A stretch of 64,000 nucleotides of DNA from JBKEDS01 sp047975545 (GTDB taxonomy: Bacteria; Bacteroidota; Bacteroidia; Flavobacteriales; Flavobacteriaceae), in NCBI GenBank assembly GCA_047975545.1, contig JBKEDS010000014.1, positions 80,836-144,835 on the forward strand. Direction: 5' to 3'. The translations under genes were made by a program, and so were the position numbers. The notes beneath the pieces were generated by a model. It was not told the origin of the DNA, searched no databases, and saw nothing but the letters and a program-made list of their open reading frames with translations. The stretch's first letter is position 1, and each line of letters opens with the position of its first letter. Shown here piece after piece: positions 32,802 through 41,848 of this stretch.

Positions 32802-33644
32802 ATGAAAAAAATCTTTTTGCTTAGTATTTCTGCAATGGTACTACTAAGTTCATGTGTATCGAAAAAACAATTTACGGATCTTGAGGCCAAATACAAAGAA
32901 AGCCAAGATTTACTTAATTCGGCAACCGTTAAATTAAATGCCTGTTTAGAGGACAGGGCATCGGCCACAACACGGGTTCAATCCTTGGAAGAACAAATTG
33001 CCGATTTAAGAAAAAACAACGACAATTTACAAATCCTTTCAGCTAAAGGTGCTTCAAACGTAGAAAAAACCTTGGAAAGCATCAAGGAAAAAGATTTAAA
33101 AATCACACGCTTGCAAGACGCCCTTAACAAAAAGGACAGCGTAACCCTTGCTTTGGTAACCAGCTTAAAACGCGAAGTAGGCATTAACGACCCGGATATT
33201 GAAGTAAATGTTGAAAAAGGTGTTGTATTCATTTCAATTGCGGACAAACTATTATTTAACAGCGGTAGCTACACTGTAACCTCTAAAGCTAAAGATGTTT
33301 TAGCCAAAGTTGCCAAGGTTGTAAACAGCAAGCCCGATTTTGAGTGCATGGTCGAAGGCCACACCGATAACGTGCCATACAAAAGCAATGGCGTAATTTT
33401 AGACAACTGGGACTTAAGTGTTAAACGTTCCACTTCGGTAGTACGAGTACTTCAAGAGCTTAATGTAAACCCTGCTCAGTTGGTAGCCGCAGGGCGTGCC
33501 GATTACGTGCCTTTAGTTGACAACACAACGGCCGAGAACAGAGCAAGAAACAGACGTACCCGTATTGTGGTAATGCCAAAAATCGATCAGTTCTACGAAA
33601 TGATTGAAAAAGAAATGAAAAATTTAGAAGCCGGCGGCAACTAA
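32802..33644 (+). CDS. OmpA-family peptidoglycan-associated lipoprotein
   Basis: A 280-residue envelope protein with a lipobox ending LLSSC (C18), a long coiled coil (about 25-125, rich in Glu, Lys and Leu heptads) and a C-terminal OmpA domain (about 140-265). The peptidoglycan-binding signature is visible as GHTDNVPYKSNG, DLSVKRSTSVVRVL and ENRARNRRTRI. It should anchor the outer membrane to the cell wall. The ATG at 32802 gives a proper lipoprotein signal and is preferred over an upstream in-frame TTG at 32769. A perfect 15-base-stem terminator follows. Confidence 0.93.
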   Translation: MKKIFLLSISAMVLLSSCVSKKQFTDLEAKYKESQDLLNSATVKLNACLEDRASATTRVQSLEEQIADLRKNNDNLQILSAKGASNVEKTLESIKEKDLKITRLQDALNKKDSVTLALVTSLKREVGINDPDIEVNVEKGVVFISIADKLLFNSGSYTVTSKAKDVLAKVAKVVNSKPDFECMVEGHTDNVPYKSNGVILDNWDLSVKRSTSVVRVLQELNVNPAQLVAAGRADYVPLVDNTTAENRARNRRTRIVVMPKIDQFYEMIEKEMKNLEAGGN

Positions 33645-33667
33645 TTCCGTAAAGCACTATTAATATA

Positions 33668-33700
33668 GCAACAAGCCCAGTCTATGACTGGGCTTGTTGC
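33668..33700 (+). terminator. terminator after the OmpA-family gene
   Basis: GCAACAAGCCCAGTC (33668-33682) pairs perfectly with 33686-33700 around a 3-base loop, with a short T-rich tail. Confidence 0.8.
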
Positions 33701-33860
33701 ATTTATACCAATACTAAATCACAACAAGAGCCTTATTTATAGCACAAAATATCCAAACCAATCTAAGAATAAAATGGATAAAACGATGACGTTTTAAATT
33801 TTCTTCGATGTTATTACAAAACAACCAAAAACATATTGTTTAACATTAAAGAACAAACCA

Positions 33861-34505
33861 ATGAAAAAAGTAAACGTTTTATTAATTGTAATTTTTAGTA
33901 TGGCATTAACGCTTAGCGCCCAGGAAATAAAAATCGGGGCCAAGGCCGGTGCTAATTTATCGTCGTTAACGGGAGATGTGGACGGCGTGAAAAGCAAGAT
34001 AGGCTTTCATGCAGGCGGCATGGTAGAAATTCCCGTTTCGGGCCAATTTTATGTACAGCCCGAGCTCTTGTTTTCGGCACAGGGCTACAAAGTGGACAGT
34101 AACGATGCCGTTGGCACCATGAACTATTTAAGCCTTCCCGTTATTGGCAAATATTACGTAACCGACAACCTAAGTATTGAAGCGGGCCCGCAAATAGGAT
34201 ACCTGTTGAGCGCCAATGTAAAAATAGATGATGATGACGATGATGGGATTATAATAGACCAAACCAAGCTTAAAATGTCCGGAAAAAAAGCGGCCGCAGC
34301 AGCAAGCAGCAGCACAAAACAAGACACTAAGGACTATTTTAAAAGCATCGATTTTTCGCTTGGTTTTGGGCTTGGTTACAAATTTGACCTCGGCATTAAT
34401 GTATCTGCCAGGTATAACTTGGGGTTGTCCAATATTAGCGACGACAGCGAAGAATCCCTTAAAACAAGTGTGTTTATGTTTTCAATAGGATACTATTTTT
34501 TATAG
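33861..34505 (+). CDS. outer-membrane beta-barrel protein (porin-family, PF13568-like)
   Basis: A 214-residue protein with a cleavable signal peptide (about 1-20, ending LSAQ) and an eight-strand outer-membrane barrel pattern beginning KIGAKAGANLSSLTG and ending with an aromatic terminal strand (VFMFSIGYYFL). One loop carries an unusual acidic run (IDDDDDDG, around residues 123-130) followed by an Ala/Ser-rich stretch (AAAAASSSTKQDTKD). The acidic loop could bind cations, but that is a guess. It forms a single-gene unit closed by the hairpin at 34532-34563. Confidence 0.88.
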   Translation: MKKVNVLLIVIFSMALTLSAQEIKIGAKAGANLSSLTGDVDGVKSKIGFHAGGMVEIPVSGQFYVQPELLFSAQGYKVDSNDAVGTMNYLSLPVIGKYYVTDNLSIEAGPQIGYLLSANVKIDDDDDDGIIIDQTKLKMSGKKAAAAASSSTKQDTKDYFKSIDFSLGFGLGYKFDLGINVSARYNLGLSNISDDSEESLKTSVFMFSIGYYFL

Positions 34506-34531
34506 GAGTTTATTTTGAGTTAGTCTGAAAA

Positions 34532-34563
34532 ACATGCACCCTACAAACCCAAAAGGTGCATGT
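34532..34563 (+). terminator. terminator after the beta-barrel gene
   Basis: ACATGCACC (34532-34540) pairs with GGTGCATGT (34555-34563), followed by a short T-rich sequence. Confidence 0.7.
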
Positions 34564-34722
34564 TCTTCTCTTGGTTTATCGCCTTCTTACTACAATGTTT
34601 TGTTATAAAGCCCTTTTAAATAATGGTGAAATGAACCTTTAATGGGCGTTTGGCAAGCAAAACCCAATAACATTCTACACAATTAAATTACAGAACGCAA
34701 TTTGTTATAGAAATCCAAACAG

Positions 34723-35859
34723 ATGAAAACCCTTAATTTATTTTTAGCCATGTTAAGTATTTTTCTTTTTTCCTGTACAAGCCAAAACGAAAACAAAAAC
34801 ACTACTGGTTTTGGCCACGACAGTACTCACGGCAAAGGCAATAACCACAACGAACCTTTAGATGACAACAATGCCCCCGAAACATTAAGGGGTTATACCA
34901 TTATGAGCCAAAAATTCGGGATGGCTTATGCTATTATGCCTATTCCCGATTCCTGGCAAGTAGTAAAAAATCTAAAAGAAAATATTATTTTTCAATCCAA
35001 CAAAGGGGTAAAGGTTTATGGCGAGTATTTTGCACAACATTTCTTTTCCAACAACCAACAATTAAACCATCTCAGGCAACAATCCGGGTTTTCCATTAAG
35101 CCGCCCAAGGGCGCCAATCTCGTTATAATGGAAGATATAACGCCCAATGCGGGCAAGTTGGGGCTACACTTGGTAAACCAGTTTCCCCTGCCGGAACTAA
35201 ACCAAACCGAAACACAACTTAATGGTTTAATGTTTAAATCGGTTCCCGAGAGCAAGCAATTTCAATGTATCGCAACCGAGTGGGAAGACAATAAAAGCAA
35301 TAAACATTTATGTGTTTTACGCTATTTTATCACGCATTACCCAACAGTTAACGGCGTAGATTGGGGATATACCATAAATACCATGGAAGCCCCTAAAGCA
35401 GAATACGAGCAAGCAAAAAAAGCATACATAAACGCAATGGTTAACCTTAAAATAAATCCGGAATGGTTAAAGGCCAACAACAGCTACTATGCTCAACTAT
35501 CCAAGCAAAACAGTATTAACCACCAACAGAACATGTATGCCATAAACGCCCGAGGGCAAGCCGCCTTAAATAACGGCAACACTTACAGCTCGATACTGGA
35601 CAGCAACCACGAAAGTTGGAAACGGCGCAATGCTTTAAACGATGCCGGACACTCCAACTCCGTTAACAGTGGTATTTGGGAACGGACCTCAATATCCAAT
35701 CCCAATTCGGGGCAACATTATTGGGTTGGCGGGCAAAACAACTATTATTGGGCAAACAACAACAACGAATATATTGGAACGGACACCCCCTTTTACGACC
35801 CTAGGGCAAATCCCGACATAAACCACGAAAACTGGACACCATACAACATTAAAAATTAA
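34723..35859 (+). CDS. lipoprotein of unknown function, Asn/His-rich
   Basis: A 378-residue protein I do not recognise. It has a lipobox ending LFSC (C18), then a low-complexity linker rich in Asn, His, Gly and Asp (about 20-50). A globular middle follows (about 55-245; GYTIMSQKFGMAYAIMPIPDSW, then a block ending near KKAYINAMVNLKINPEW). The C-terminus (about 255-378) is very rich in Asn, Tyr and Trp (YWVGGQNNYYWANNNNEY). The middle looks like a secreted eukaryote-style stress or hydrophobic-substrate domain, but no family can be named. It is a stand-alone gene with no clear operon partner. Confidence 0.75.
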   Translation: MKTLNLFLAMLSIFLFSCTSQNENKNTTGFGHDSTHGKGNNHNEPLDDNNAPETLRGYTIMSQKFGMAYAIMPIPDSWQVVKNLKENIIFQSNKGVKVYGEYFAQHFFSNNQQLNHLRQQSGFSIKPPKGANLVIMEDITPNAGKLGLHLVNQFPLPELNQTETQLNGLMFKSVPESKQFQCIATEWEDNKSNKHLCVLRYFITHYPTVNGVDWGYTINTMEAPKAEYEQAKKAYINAMVNLKINPEWLKANNSYYAQLSKQNSINHQQNMYAINARGQAALNNGNTYSSILDSNHESWKRRNALNDAGHSNSVNSGIWERTSISNPNSGQHYWVGGQNNYYWANNNNEYIGTDTPFYDPRANPDINHENWTPYNIKN

Positions 35860-36040
35860 ACCACCTTTTTGCAACCTAAAAAAACACCCCATGAAACCCT
35901 CATTGAGGGATTTAGCAAAGCCAAGATAAAGGCTTCTACAAAAGGTCAGGAATAAAAACAACAGGCAGCAAGCTTTTGGCTTTTTGTCGTGTTATTCAAA
36001 AATCTTAAAATCAAATATTTAACTTAAATTTATTATTCGA

Positions 36041-36796
36041 ATGAAACTATTAAAACCATATCTGTTTACTGTATTTTTGATGCTCCTGAACTCCTGTAGT
36101 TCCGACAGCGACAACAATGCCGACCGAATAGCAAAAGCCACCTCTATGTTCTGTAACGATATTACCGGGGCCAATGCCATTTATTGGGACTATGCCAATG
36201 GTGTAGCGCCACCGTTTAGTCGGGTACCCGTTTTACAAAACCCGGGCCAGCAATTTTTGCACCCCCACCCCTCTTTGGGGTTTGTTGTCCCGCAAGGTTA
36301 TACCGCCTCTGCCGACCAACGCTCGGGAGCCATTGGCGCCAACGTAATAAGAAACGATAATGCCGCCGTTTGGAGGTACGCGCCGCTGGCAACCTTCCCC
36401 GGAAATTTTTCGGTTAACGATATATTGGCTTCAGAAATTAACGGCATGTTTAATTTCTATGGCTTTAACGATAACTTTAACGTGCTTTGCAGCGAAACCC
36501 GAACGGTAAACCAAGGCAACATCGTTACCGTTTTTAATGCCCGCCTAATACAATTCGGGAATTTTACTGGATTGGTCTGGGTAAACGTTACGGCCGTACA
36601 GGGCCTATCTACCCTAAGCGTAGCCGCATCGGTTTCGTCCGGACCAACTGCCGAGTACAATAATTTGGTTATGGATGTTTTTTTCCCGCTTAGCTATCAG
36701 TTATTGGTAAACGACAGGGGCAGCTTGTCCGACAGGGATAACGATGGCACTCCCGATGTATACGATAATTTTCCCGACGACCCGACACGACAATAA
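36041..36796 (+). CDS. small lipoprotein with a C-terminal calcium-repeat-like tail
   Basis: A 251-residue protein of unknown function with a lipobox ending LLNSC (C19) and an SSDSDNN acidic linker typical of surface lipoproteins in this phylum. The body has no motif I recognise. The last 20 residues (DRDNDGTPDVYDNFPDDP) match a thrombospondin type 3 calcium-binding repeat, normally found in multiples; here there is only one, at the very end. It precedes the sigma-factor gene by 89 bases, with a candidate promoter between them, so co-transcription is unlikely. Confidence 0.75.
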   Translation: MKLLKPYLFTVFLMLLNSCSSDSDNNADRIAKATSMFCNDITGANAIYWDYANGVAPPFSRVPVLQNPGQQFLHPHPSLGFVVPQGYTASADQRSGAIGANVIRNDNAAVWRYAPLATFPGNFSVNDILASEINGMFNFYGFNDNFNVLCSETRTVNQGNIVTVFNARLIQFGNFTGLVWVNVTAVQGLSTLSVAASVSSGPTAEYNNLVMDVFFPLSYQLLVNDRGSLSDRDNDGTPDVYDNFPDDPTRQ

Positions 36797-36834
36797 ACAA
36801 AAAAACAGATTTTTAATTATTTGACAGCAAAGCA

Positions 36835-36865
36835 TTTGTATTAGCTCTAAATAATTGTATATTTC
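36835..36865 (+). promoter_or_regulatory. candidate promoter of the sigma-factor gene
   Basis: TTTG (36835-36838), 19-base spacer, then TATATTTC (36858-36865), one mismatch from TAnnTTTG, 20 bases before the ATG. Confidence 0.5.
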
Positions 36866-36885
36866 CTAAGGATTTATACTTAAAT

Positions 36886-37464
36886 ATGGGACAAGTTTAC
36901 AAACTTGAAAATCAAATACAGTTCGTTAAGGCTATTAAAAACAATAATCCCATTGTTTTAAAAAAACTTTATATCGAAAATTACCCAAAAGTTGAAGCGT
37001 TAATTCTAAAGAACAACGGTTCGGTAGAACATGCCAAAGACATATACCAGGAAGCCTTTATAACGGTTTGGAAACACGTAAAAAACAATACTTTTAAACC
37101 CGAAAACGAATCGGCAATACAAGGTTATCTTTACCGGATTTCCAAAAACAAATGGATTGACGTGCTACGGTCTAAGGCCTTTAAAAACGTATCGCCACTA
37201 AGCAGCGATATTTTAAGGCTTGTTAAAAATACCGATGAAGACACCAAAGACGAGAACAGCGAGGAAAACAACCGGTTAAACAGTATTATGATTGCTTTTC
37301 GAGATTTAGGGAACCCATGTAAGGAGTTGCTAAAATTGTTCTATTTCAACAAAAAGTCGCTTAGGGAAGTAGCGCAAGAATTTAATATAGGCGAAAATAC
37401 GGCACGAAACAAAAAGTACCGGTGTATGGAACAGTTAAGAACCATTGTTTTAGCCTCAAAGTAA
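36886..37464 (+). CDS. RNA polymerase sigma factor, sigma-70/ECF type
   Basis: A 192-residue alternative sigma factor. Region 2 is recognisable in HAKDIYQEAFITVWKHVK and the -10-melting segment IQGYLYRISKNKWIDVLR (about 50-105). Region 4 with its HTH is at about 145-185 (SLREVAQEFNIGENTARNKKYRCMEQLR). It begins a three-gene group: sigma factor, membrane TPR protein, TPR-CHAT gene. In Bacteroidota such groups commonly pair a sigma factor with a CHAT-protease partner. The promoter it recognises is unknown. Confidence 0.9.
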   Translation: MGQVYKLENQIQFVKAIKNNNPIVLKKLYIENYPKVEALILKNNGSVEHAKDIYQEAFITVWKHVKNNTFKPENESAIQGYLYRISKNKWIDVLRSKAFKNVSPLSSDILRLVKNTDEDTKDENSEENNRLNSIMIAFRDLGNPCKELLKLFYFNKKSLREVAQEFNIGENTARNKKYRCMEQLRTIVLASK

Positions 37465-37567
37465 ACTATCCGGCACAAGCACGCAAAGCTTAAAAAGAAC
37501 AAAAGTTAAATTTCGAGGCAAGCCCCGAAAGCATTTAAATCCGAACTATCGAATAAATCGTTAAGAA

Positions 37568-38305
37568 TTGAAAACAAATAATAACATAACTCCAGAATTT
37601 ATTGAAACGGTAGAACGTTACATAAACGGTTCCATGTCTCAACAGGAATTAAACGGCCTAAACCAAAAACTAGAAGCCGACCACGAGCTAAAAATGGCGT
37701 TTCACGATATTAAAACCTTGTTGCTGGGTATAGAAACACAGGCTTTAAAAGAAGAACTAGACCAGTACCACAAAACCATTCCCTTGAGTGAAAAACAATT
37801 ATCTACCAAAAACAGTAGGTTTACCAAATTAAGTAAAATTGCCATAGCTTCAGTTATTGTTCTTGCCATTGGCAGTTTATGGCTGTTTGGCAAGCCTACG
37901 CACGAAAAGTTATATGCCAAGTATTTTAAAATAGACCCCGGTTTGCCCACCACCATGGGAAATACCGATAATTACGAATTTTATAACGCCATGGTTTACT
38001 ACAAACACGGCGACTACGACGATGCCTTGTTAAAATGGAAGGAATTAAGCAAAAATAAGCCGTATAACGATACTCTTAACTACTTTATAGGCGTAACCTT
38101 TATGGCTAAAAAAAACACAGAAGAAGCCATCTCCTACCTTGAGCAGACGATTAATTCGAAAAACCATTTTGTTCTTAAAAGCGAAGCTCATTATTACTTG
38201 GGGTTAGCATATTTAAAGGAAGGCAAAATAGAGCAGTCTAAAAAGCATCTGGATTTAAGTAATTCCGAAAATGGCAAGGCGCTTCTATTCGATCTTAACA
38301 AGTAA
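37568..38305 (+). CDS. membrane-anchored TPR protein, possible anti-sigma partner
   Basis: A 245-residue protein with a cytoplasmic N-terminal part (about 1-80, ERYINGSMSQQELNGLNQKL, a pattern shared with anti-sigma-type N-termini), one transmembrane helix (about 91-110, KIAIASVIVLAIGSLWLFG), then three tetratricopeptide repeats outside the membrane (about 130-240, NYEFYNAMVYYKHGDYDDALLKW and AHYYLGLAYLKEGKIEQSKKHL). Translation starts at TTG (37568); the first ATG is 22 codons in and would remove the conserved N-terminus. Its place after the sigma gene suggests that it controls it, which remains an inference. Confidence 0.8.
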   Translation: MKTNNNITPEFIETVERYINGSMSQQELNGLNQKLEADHELKMAFHDIKTLLLGIETQALKEELDQYHKTIPLSEKQLSTKNSRFTKLSKIAIASVIVLAIGSLWLFGKPTHEKLYAKYFKIDPGLPTTMGNTDNYEFYNAMVYYKHGDYDDALLKWKELSKNKPYNDTLNYFIGVTFMAKKNTEEAISYLEQTINSKNHFVLKSEAHYYLGLAYLKEGKIEQSKKHLDLSNSENGKALLFDLNK

Positions 38306-38326
38306 AACTTAAATTAAACCCTAAAC

Positions 38327-39636
38327 ATGTTTGGCTTTATTACATACAAAAAGAATGTAGTACTTTTAGTCCTCCTTTTCGGTTTCTGCTTAAAAATCTT
38401 GGGGCAAAACGATTCTATTTCAGGCCTACAACAGCTAGACAAACTTATAGAAAACAATAAATATACCGAAGCAGAAAAAGTATTAACAAAACAGGTAGAC
38501 AACTTAATAGAAAGGCATCTTTATTATGAAGCAACCGATTATGTTTATTACAAAGGTAAAATAGCAGCACAATTAAAAAACAGCAAAGCCGCCGAGAAGA
38601 GCGTTTTGGAATTTGCCAAACAGCTATCGGGTATTACCAACAGTGGCAAAGTACTTCGCCAGCTACAATTAGAAATAGGCGCTTTTTACGAAAGTATAGG
38701 AAACAACCAAAAAGCCTTGGAATGCAATCAAAAAGCCTTAGAATACACCAAACAAATGCCCAATGCTATGGGGCAGGATTATGCTTTAATACACAGCAAT
38801 ATTAGTGTTTTTTATAGTAGAACCGGCAATTACCAAAAGGCTTTATCGCACCTTAAACAATCTTATTCTTACTATAAAAAAGACCCAACCACCAAACCCG
38901 AAAGCTTTTATTCCCTTTATAATTCCATGGGTGGTATTATGTGGTATGCTTCTAAAATAGACAGCGCTCTGGTTTACTATAAAAAGGCAGACAGTATTTT
39001 AATAACCATGCCGCCAACACCATGGAATAAATACTACCGTACAGCTACCCTAAAAAACAATATGGCCGCTATTTACAGTATACAAGGCAATGTCGAGGCT
39101 TCGCTAAACGCTATGCAAACCACCATTAAAAACCTTAATGACTACCTAAAGGAAAACGAACCACAAGTAAAAAAAAACCAGGCGCAAACATTTCTATTCC
39201 AAGCCATAGATAATTGTGCAGGTATATACAAGGATATTGGCGATTACGGCAAGGCCAAAGAACTATTGGAATACGCCTACCAACAAAAATCGGATTATCT
39301 AGGAGCAAAAAACATTGAAGTTACCAAGGCAAAAGTACTTTTAGGACAAATCTATCTTTCACTAAAAGAGTTTAAAAAGGCAGAAAGCCACTTAAACCAA
39401 GGTATTTTGGAATTTGAAAGTTATAAAAAGACGAAGCTCTGCAAAGAGCTAAACTAGATTATATTGCAAAAAACAAAGGCCGGATACTATCGCCACAATA
39501 TTGGGGCGGATTGGTTTTAATAGGTAATACAGCACCAATAGATTTGAATACAACATCTAACTTGCCTTATTGGATTATTGGAATAGTTGTTTTATTGATA
39601 GTAATCGTTTTCATAAAAAAAAACTGCCAAAATTAA
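38327..39636 (+). pseudogene. TPR-CHAT protein gene with an internal deletion
   Basis: The first frame (38327-39457) encodes 376 residues: a signal peptide (about 1-23) and a run of tetratricopeptide repeats (NNQKALECNQKALEYTKQM, NYQKALSHLKQSYSYYK). It ends with an out-of-family KLCKELN and a stop. In the next frame, without any stop, 39430-39636 encodes DEALQRAKLDYIAKNKGR, then SPQYWGGLVLIGNTAPIDL, then a transmembrane helix and a Lys-rich end. This is the usual end of a Bacteroidota CHAT (caspase-like) protein. The TPR repeats therefore join the last 70 or so codons of the protein directly, out of frame, and the catalytic His and Cys region is gone. Intact relatives are roughly 900-1000 residues. 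Confidence 0.75.
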
Positions 39637-39652
39637 TTTGACAGCTTTTTTA
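39615..39652. terminator. bidirectional hairpin between the CHAT remnant and the T9SS cargo gene
   Basis: CTGcCAAA pairs with TTTGaCAG, flanked by a run of A on the left and a run of T on the right, so it could work in both directions for the two convergent genes. Confidence 0.65.
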
Positions 39653-39677
39653 TGGGAAAAATGGTATTAACTGATAA

Positions 39678-41582
39678 CTAATTTGAAACAATTACTTTTC
39701 GTATATTAATCGAAACATTATTTTCATCCTTAACCTGCAAAAGATAAATACCCTTAGCTAAAGAATCTACACTTATTTTAGTTTCTATTCCATCTATAAT
39801 TCCGTACAAAACTTGTTGCCCAAGTTGATTGTATATACTCCAACTGCCTTTTGCTTGTGTCGGCGATTTAATTGTTAGCAAATCGTTAACAGGGTTAGGG
39901 TAAATTTTTAATTCATTTTTATCAATGCGTGGTACCGACAATTCAGCATCTATTCCGTTAAGATAAAGTGTATTATTAGAACAAATAACATTAAATACGT
40001 AATTTGTTCCATTATAATTTGCTGTTACCTGCGCCGGAAAATTACAATTGGCAATATTACTGGCACTAAGTATAGCAAAACTTGCCGTACTTGATGGCAA
40101 ATAACCCAAAGTAACATTAATTGTACCGTTTAGTGTCGCATTTCCAGTAACCAAAATTTGATCGTACTGCAAGCCGGCATTTGGCCCATCTATTTCAATA
40201 TCAAATTCGGCAGAGGAAGAAGTGGCCAAATTGCCCACCACAGTTAAAATACCCGGGGAACTTCCTGGTGAAATTACCCCATCTACCACAAAACCATTGG
40301 GAAACTCAATGCTTCCGCTTCCGCCGTAAGTGCCTTTATAATCTTGAAAAGTACCCGTGGTTAAGTTTCCATTTATTGCTAAAGTACCCGATTCGCTTAT
40401 TATTTTTCCATAATTAGTGAGCGTTGTAAGATTAATGGATGACGTACCATTGCCCGTGGTTTTTTTAATAGCACTAACAACACTAACACTTAGCTCGTGT
40501 AAAGTACCACTGGCGTAACCAATATTAATATTATCGCCATTAATGTTATAGTTATAATCACCATACATTCTTATAATGCCATTATTGATATTCAAATTAC
40601 CTTGATTGTGATTAATGTCTCCGGAGTAAGACCAGAGGTAAAAATTGGTATCCAATTCTTTCAAACCAGGGCCATCAAGAGTAAGGTTTCCCCTTTTGAT
40701 TATTGCAGATTGTTCGTTTGCATCTTTACTATATATTTTTCCTGCTTGCCATTGCAAAGTTCCGTCTTTAGAAAGGTAAATGTATTTGTTCATTAATAAA
40801 TCACTATTAAGTATTAAAGTATTGTCCCTTCCTATGTAAATAGTGTGCAAATCCAATGTGCCAGCACCACCTGTTGTAATATACGCTCCAGATCCTGGTA
40901 AATTAAGAACTACTGTAGAATCTGCTGGCGGAATGCCATTGGGGTCCCAATTGGCGGGATTGATCCATAAGCCATCGTTACCTTCGCCATCCCATGATAT
41001 GGCCGTAGTATAATTAATTCCCGTAACAGTTAAATAAACGCCATCGAATTGGCATTCTGCACCTATGCTCACATCAAACCCTCCACCTGAACTTAAATCG
41101 GTATTGGGCATTCCGCAAGATCCTTGGGCACCATCAACAATTTTAAAACTATCGCCTATTTGAGGTACAAAGCCTAGAAATGCTATATGTATTGCACCAT
41201 TAACAAAGTAGTTTCCATCACAAATTATTGTTTTATAAACATCTACATCCTGAACTGTTACATCAAGAGAACTTTGAATATCAATGATAAGATCTCCTGA
41301 TAAATAAATATCAGATTGCGTAAATAAATTGGCACCATTTCGAAGTTCCAAAGTACCAAATTGGTCAAGATTACCACTAAGGTTGGTATAACTAACAAGA
41401 AAGGCATCTATTAAAATATCATCTCCCGATTGAGGAACACCCGGTAGCGAAGGGTCTCCATCTCTACGCCAATTTAAATCATCTTCCCATGAATTGCCAT
41501 CTCCTCCTCCTGTGAAAATTACCTGGGCAGACATTGAAATCGATACGATTAAAAAAAGCAAGAAAAATAAAATTCGTTTCAT
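39678..41582 (-). CDS. surface protein with T9SS type A sorting domain
   Basis: A 634-residue secreted protein: signal peptide (MKRILFFLLFLIVSISMSAQ), a long repetitive beta-helix-like region with many Asn, Gly and Thr (about 20-545), and a C-terminal T9SS type A sorting domain (about 560-634, IYPNPVNDLLTIKS ... AKGIYLLQV ... KVIVSN). The type IX system would carry it across the outer membrane and attach it to the surface. The ATG at 41582 is preferred over the frame opening at 41642 because it starts the signal peptide. The early part repeats a GDGNSWEDDLNW / WDGEGNDGLWINPANWD motif seen in adhesin-like beta-helix proteins. Likely adhesin or matrix component; no enzyme motif was seen. Confidence 0.88.
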   Translation of the reverse strand: MKRILFFLLFLIVSISMSAQVIFTGGGDGNSWEDDLNWRRDGDPSLPGVPQSGDDILIDAFLVSYTNLSGNLDQFGTLELRNGANLFTQSDIYLSGDLIIDIQSSLDVTVQDVDVYKTIICDGNYFVNGAIHIAFLGFVPQIGDSFKIVDGAQGSCGMPNTDLSSGGGFDVSIGAECQFDGVYLTVTGINYTTAISWDGEGNDGLWINPANWDPNGIPPADSTVVLNLPGSGAYITTGGAGTLDLHTIYIGRDNTLILNSDLLMNKYIYLSKDGTLQWQAGKIYSKDANEQSAIIKRGNLTLDGPGLKELDTNFYLWSYSGDINHNQGNLNINNGIIRMYGDYNYNINGDNINIGYASGTLHELSVSVVSAIKKTTGNGTSSINLTTLTNYGKIISESGTLAINGNLTTGTFQDYKGTYGGSGSIEFPNGFVVDGVISPGSSPGILTVVGNLATSSSAEFDIEIDGPNAGLQYDQILVTGNATLNGTINVTLGYLPSSTASFAILSASNIANCNFPAQVTANYNGTNYVFNVICSNNTLYLNGIDAELSVPRIDKNELKIYPNPVNDLLTIKSPTQAKGSWSIYNQLGQQVLYGIIDGIETKISVDSLAKGIYLLQVKDENNVSINIRKVIVSN

Positions 41583-41762
41583 AATTGTTGGTTTTATAGT
41601 TTCACGTATACATTCATCGGAAAATTTTAAAAATGTGAGCATTTTTTAGTGTAGTTTTAAAGAAGAAAAGGTATTATTGTGTAGGTTGGACGATATTCCA
41701 AATACTATGGATCTACAAAACTATTTGAATTAGAAAACAAAGAGTTTCAATTAGAAAGGCAT

Positions 41763-41795
41763 AAAAAAAACCAGTACTTTTTATAGTACTGGTTT
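41763..41795 (-). terminator. terminator of the nqr operon
   Basis: AACCAGTACT and AGTACTGGTT form a perfect stem (41769-41778 with 41785-41794) with A/T runs on both sides, about 55 bases past the nqrF stop codon. Confidence 0.8.
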
Positions 41796-41848
41796 CTGTT
41801 TTCATCTTTTAACCTTTCTGATTAAGAAGCTACTTTTTCACAGGGACT

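Noticed and set aside
38327..39636. Programmed frameshift in the TPR-CHAT gene.
   Set aside because: The two frames are not adjacent parts of one protein: most of the CHAT domain, including the catalytic region, is missing between them, so deletion explains it better.
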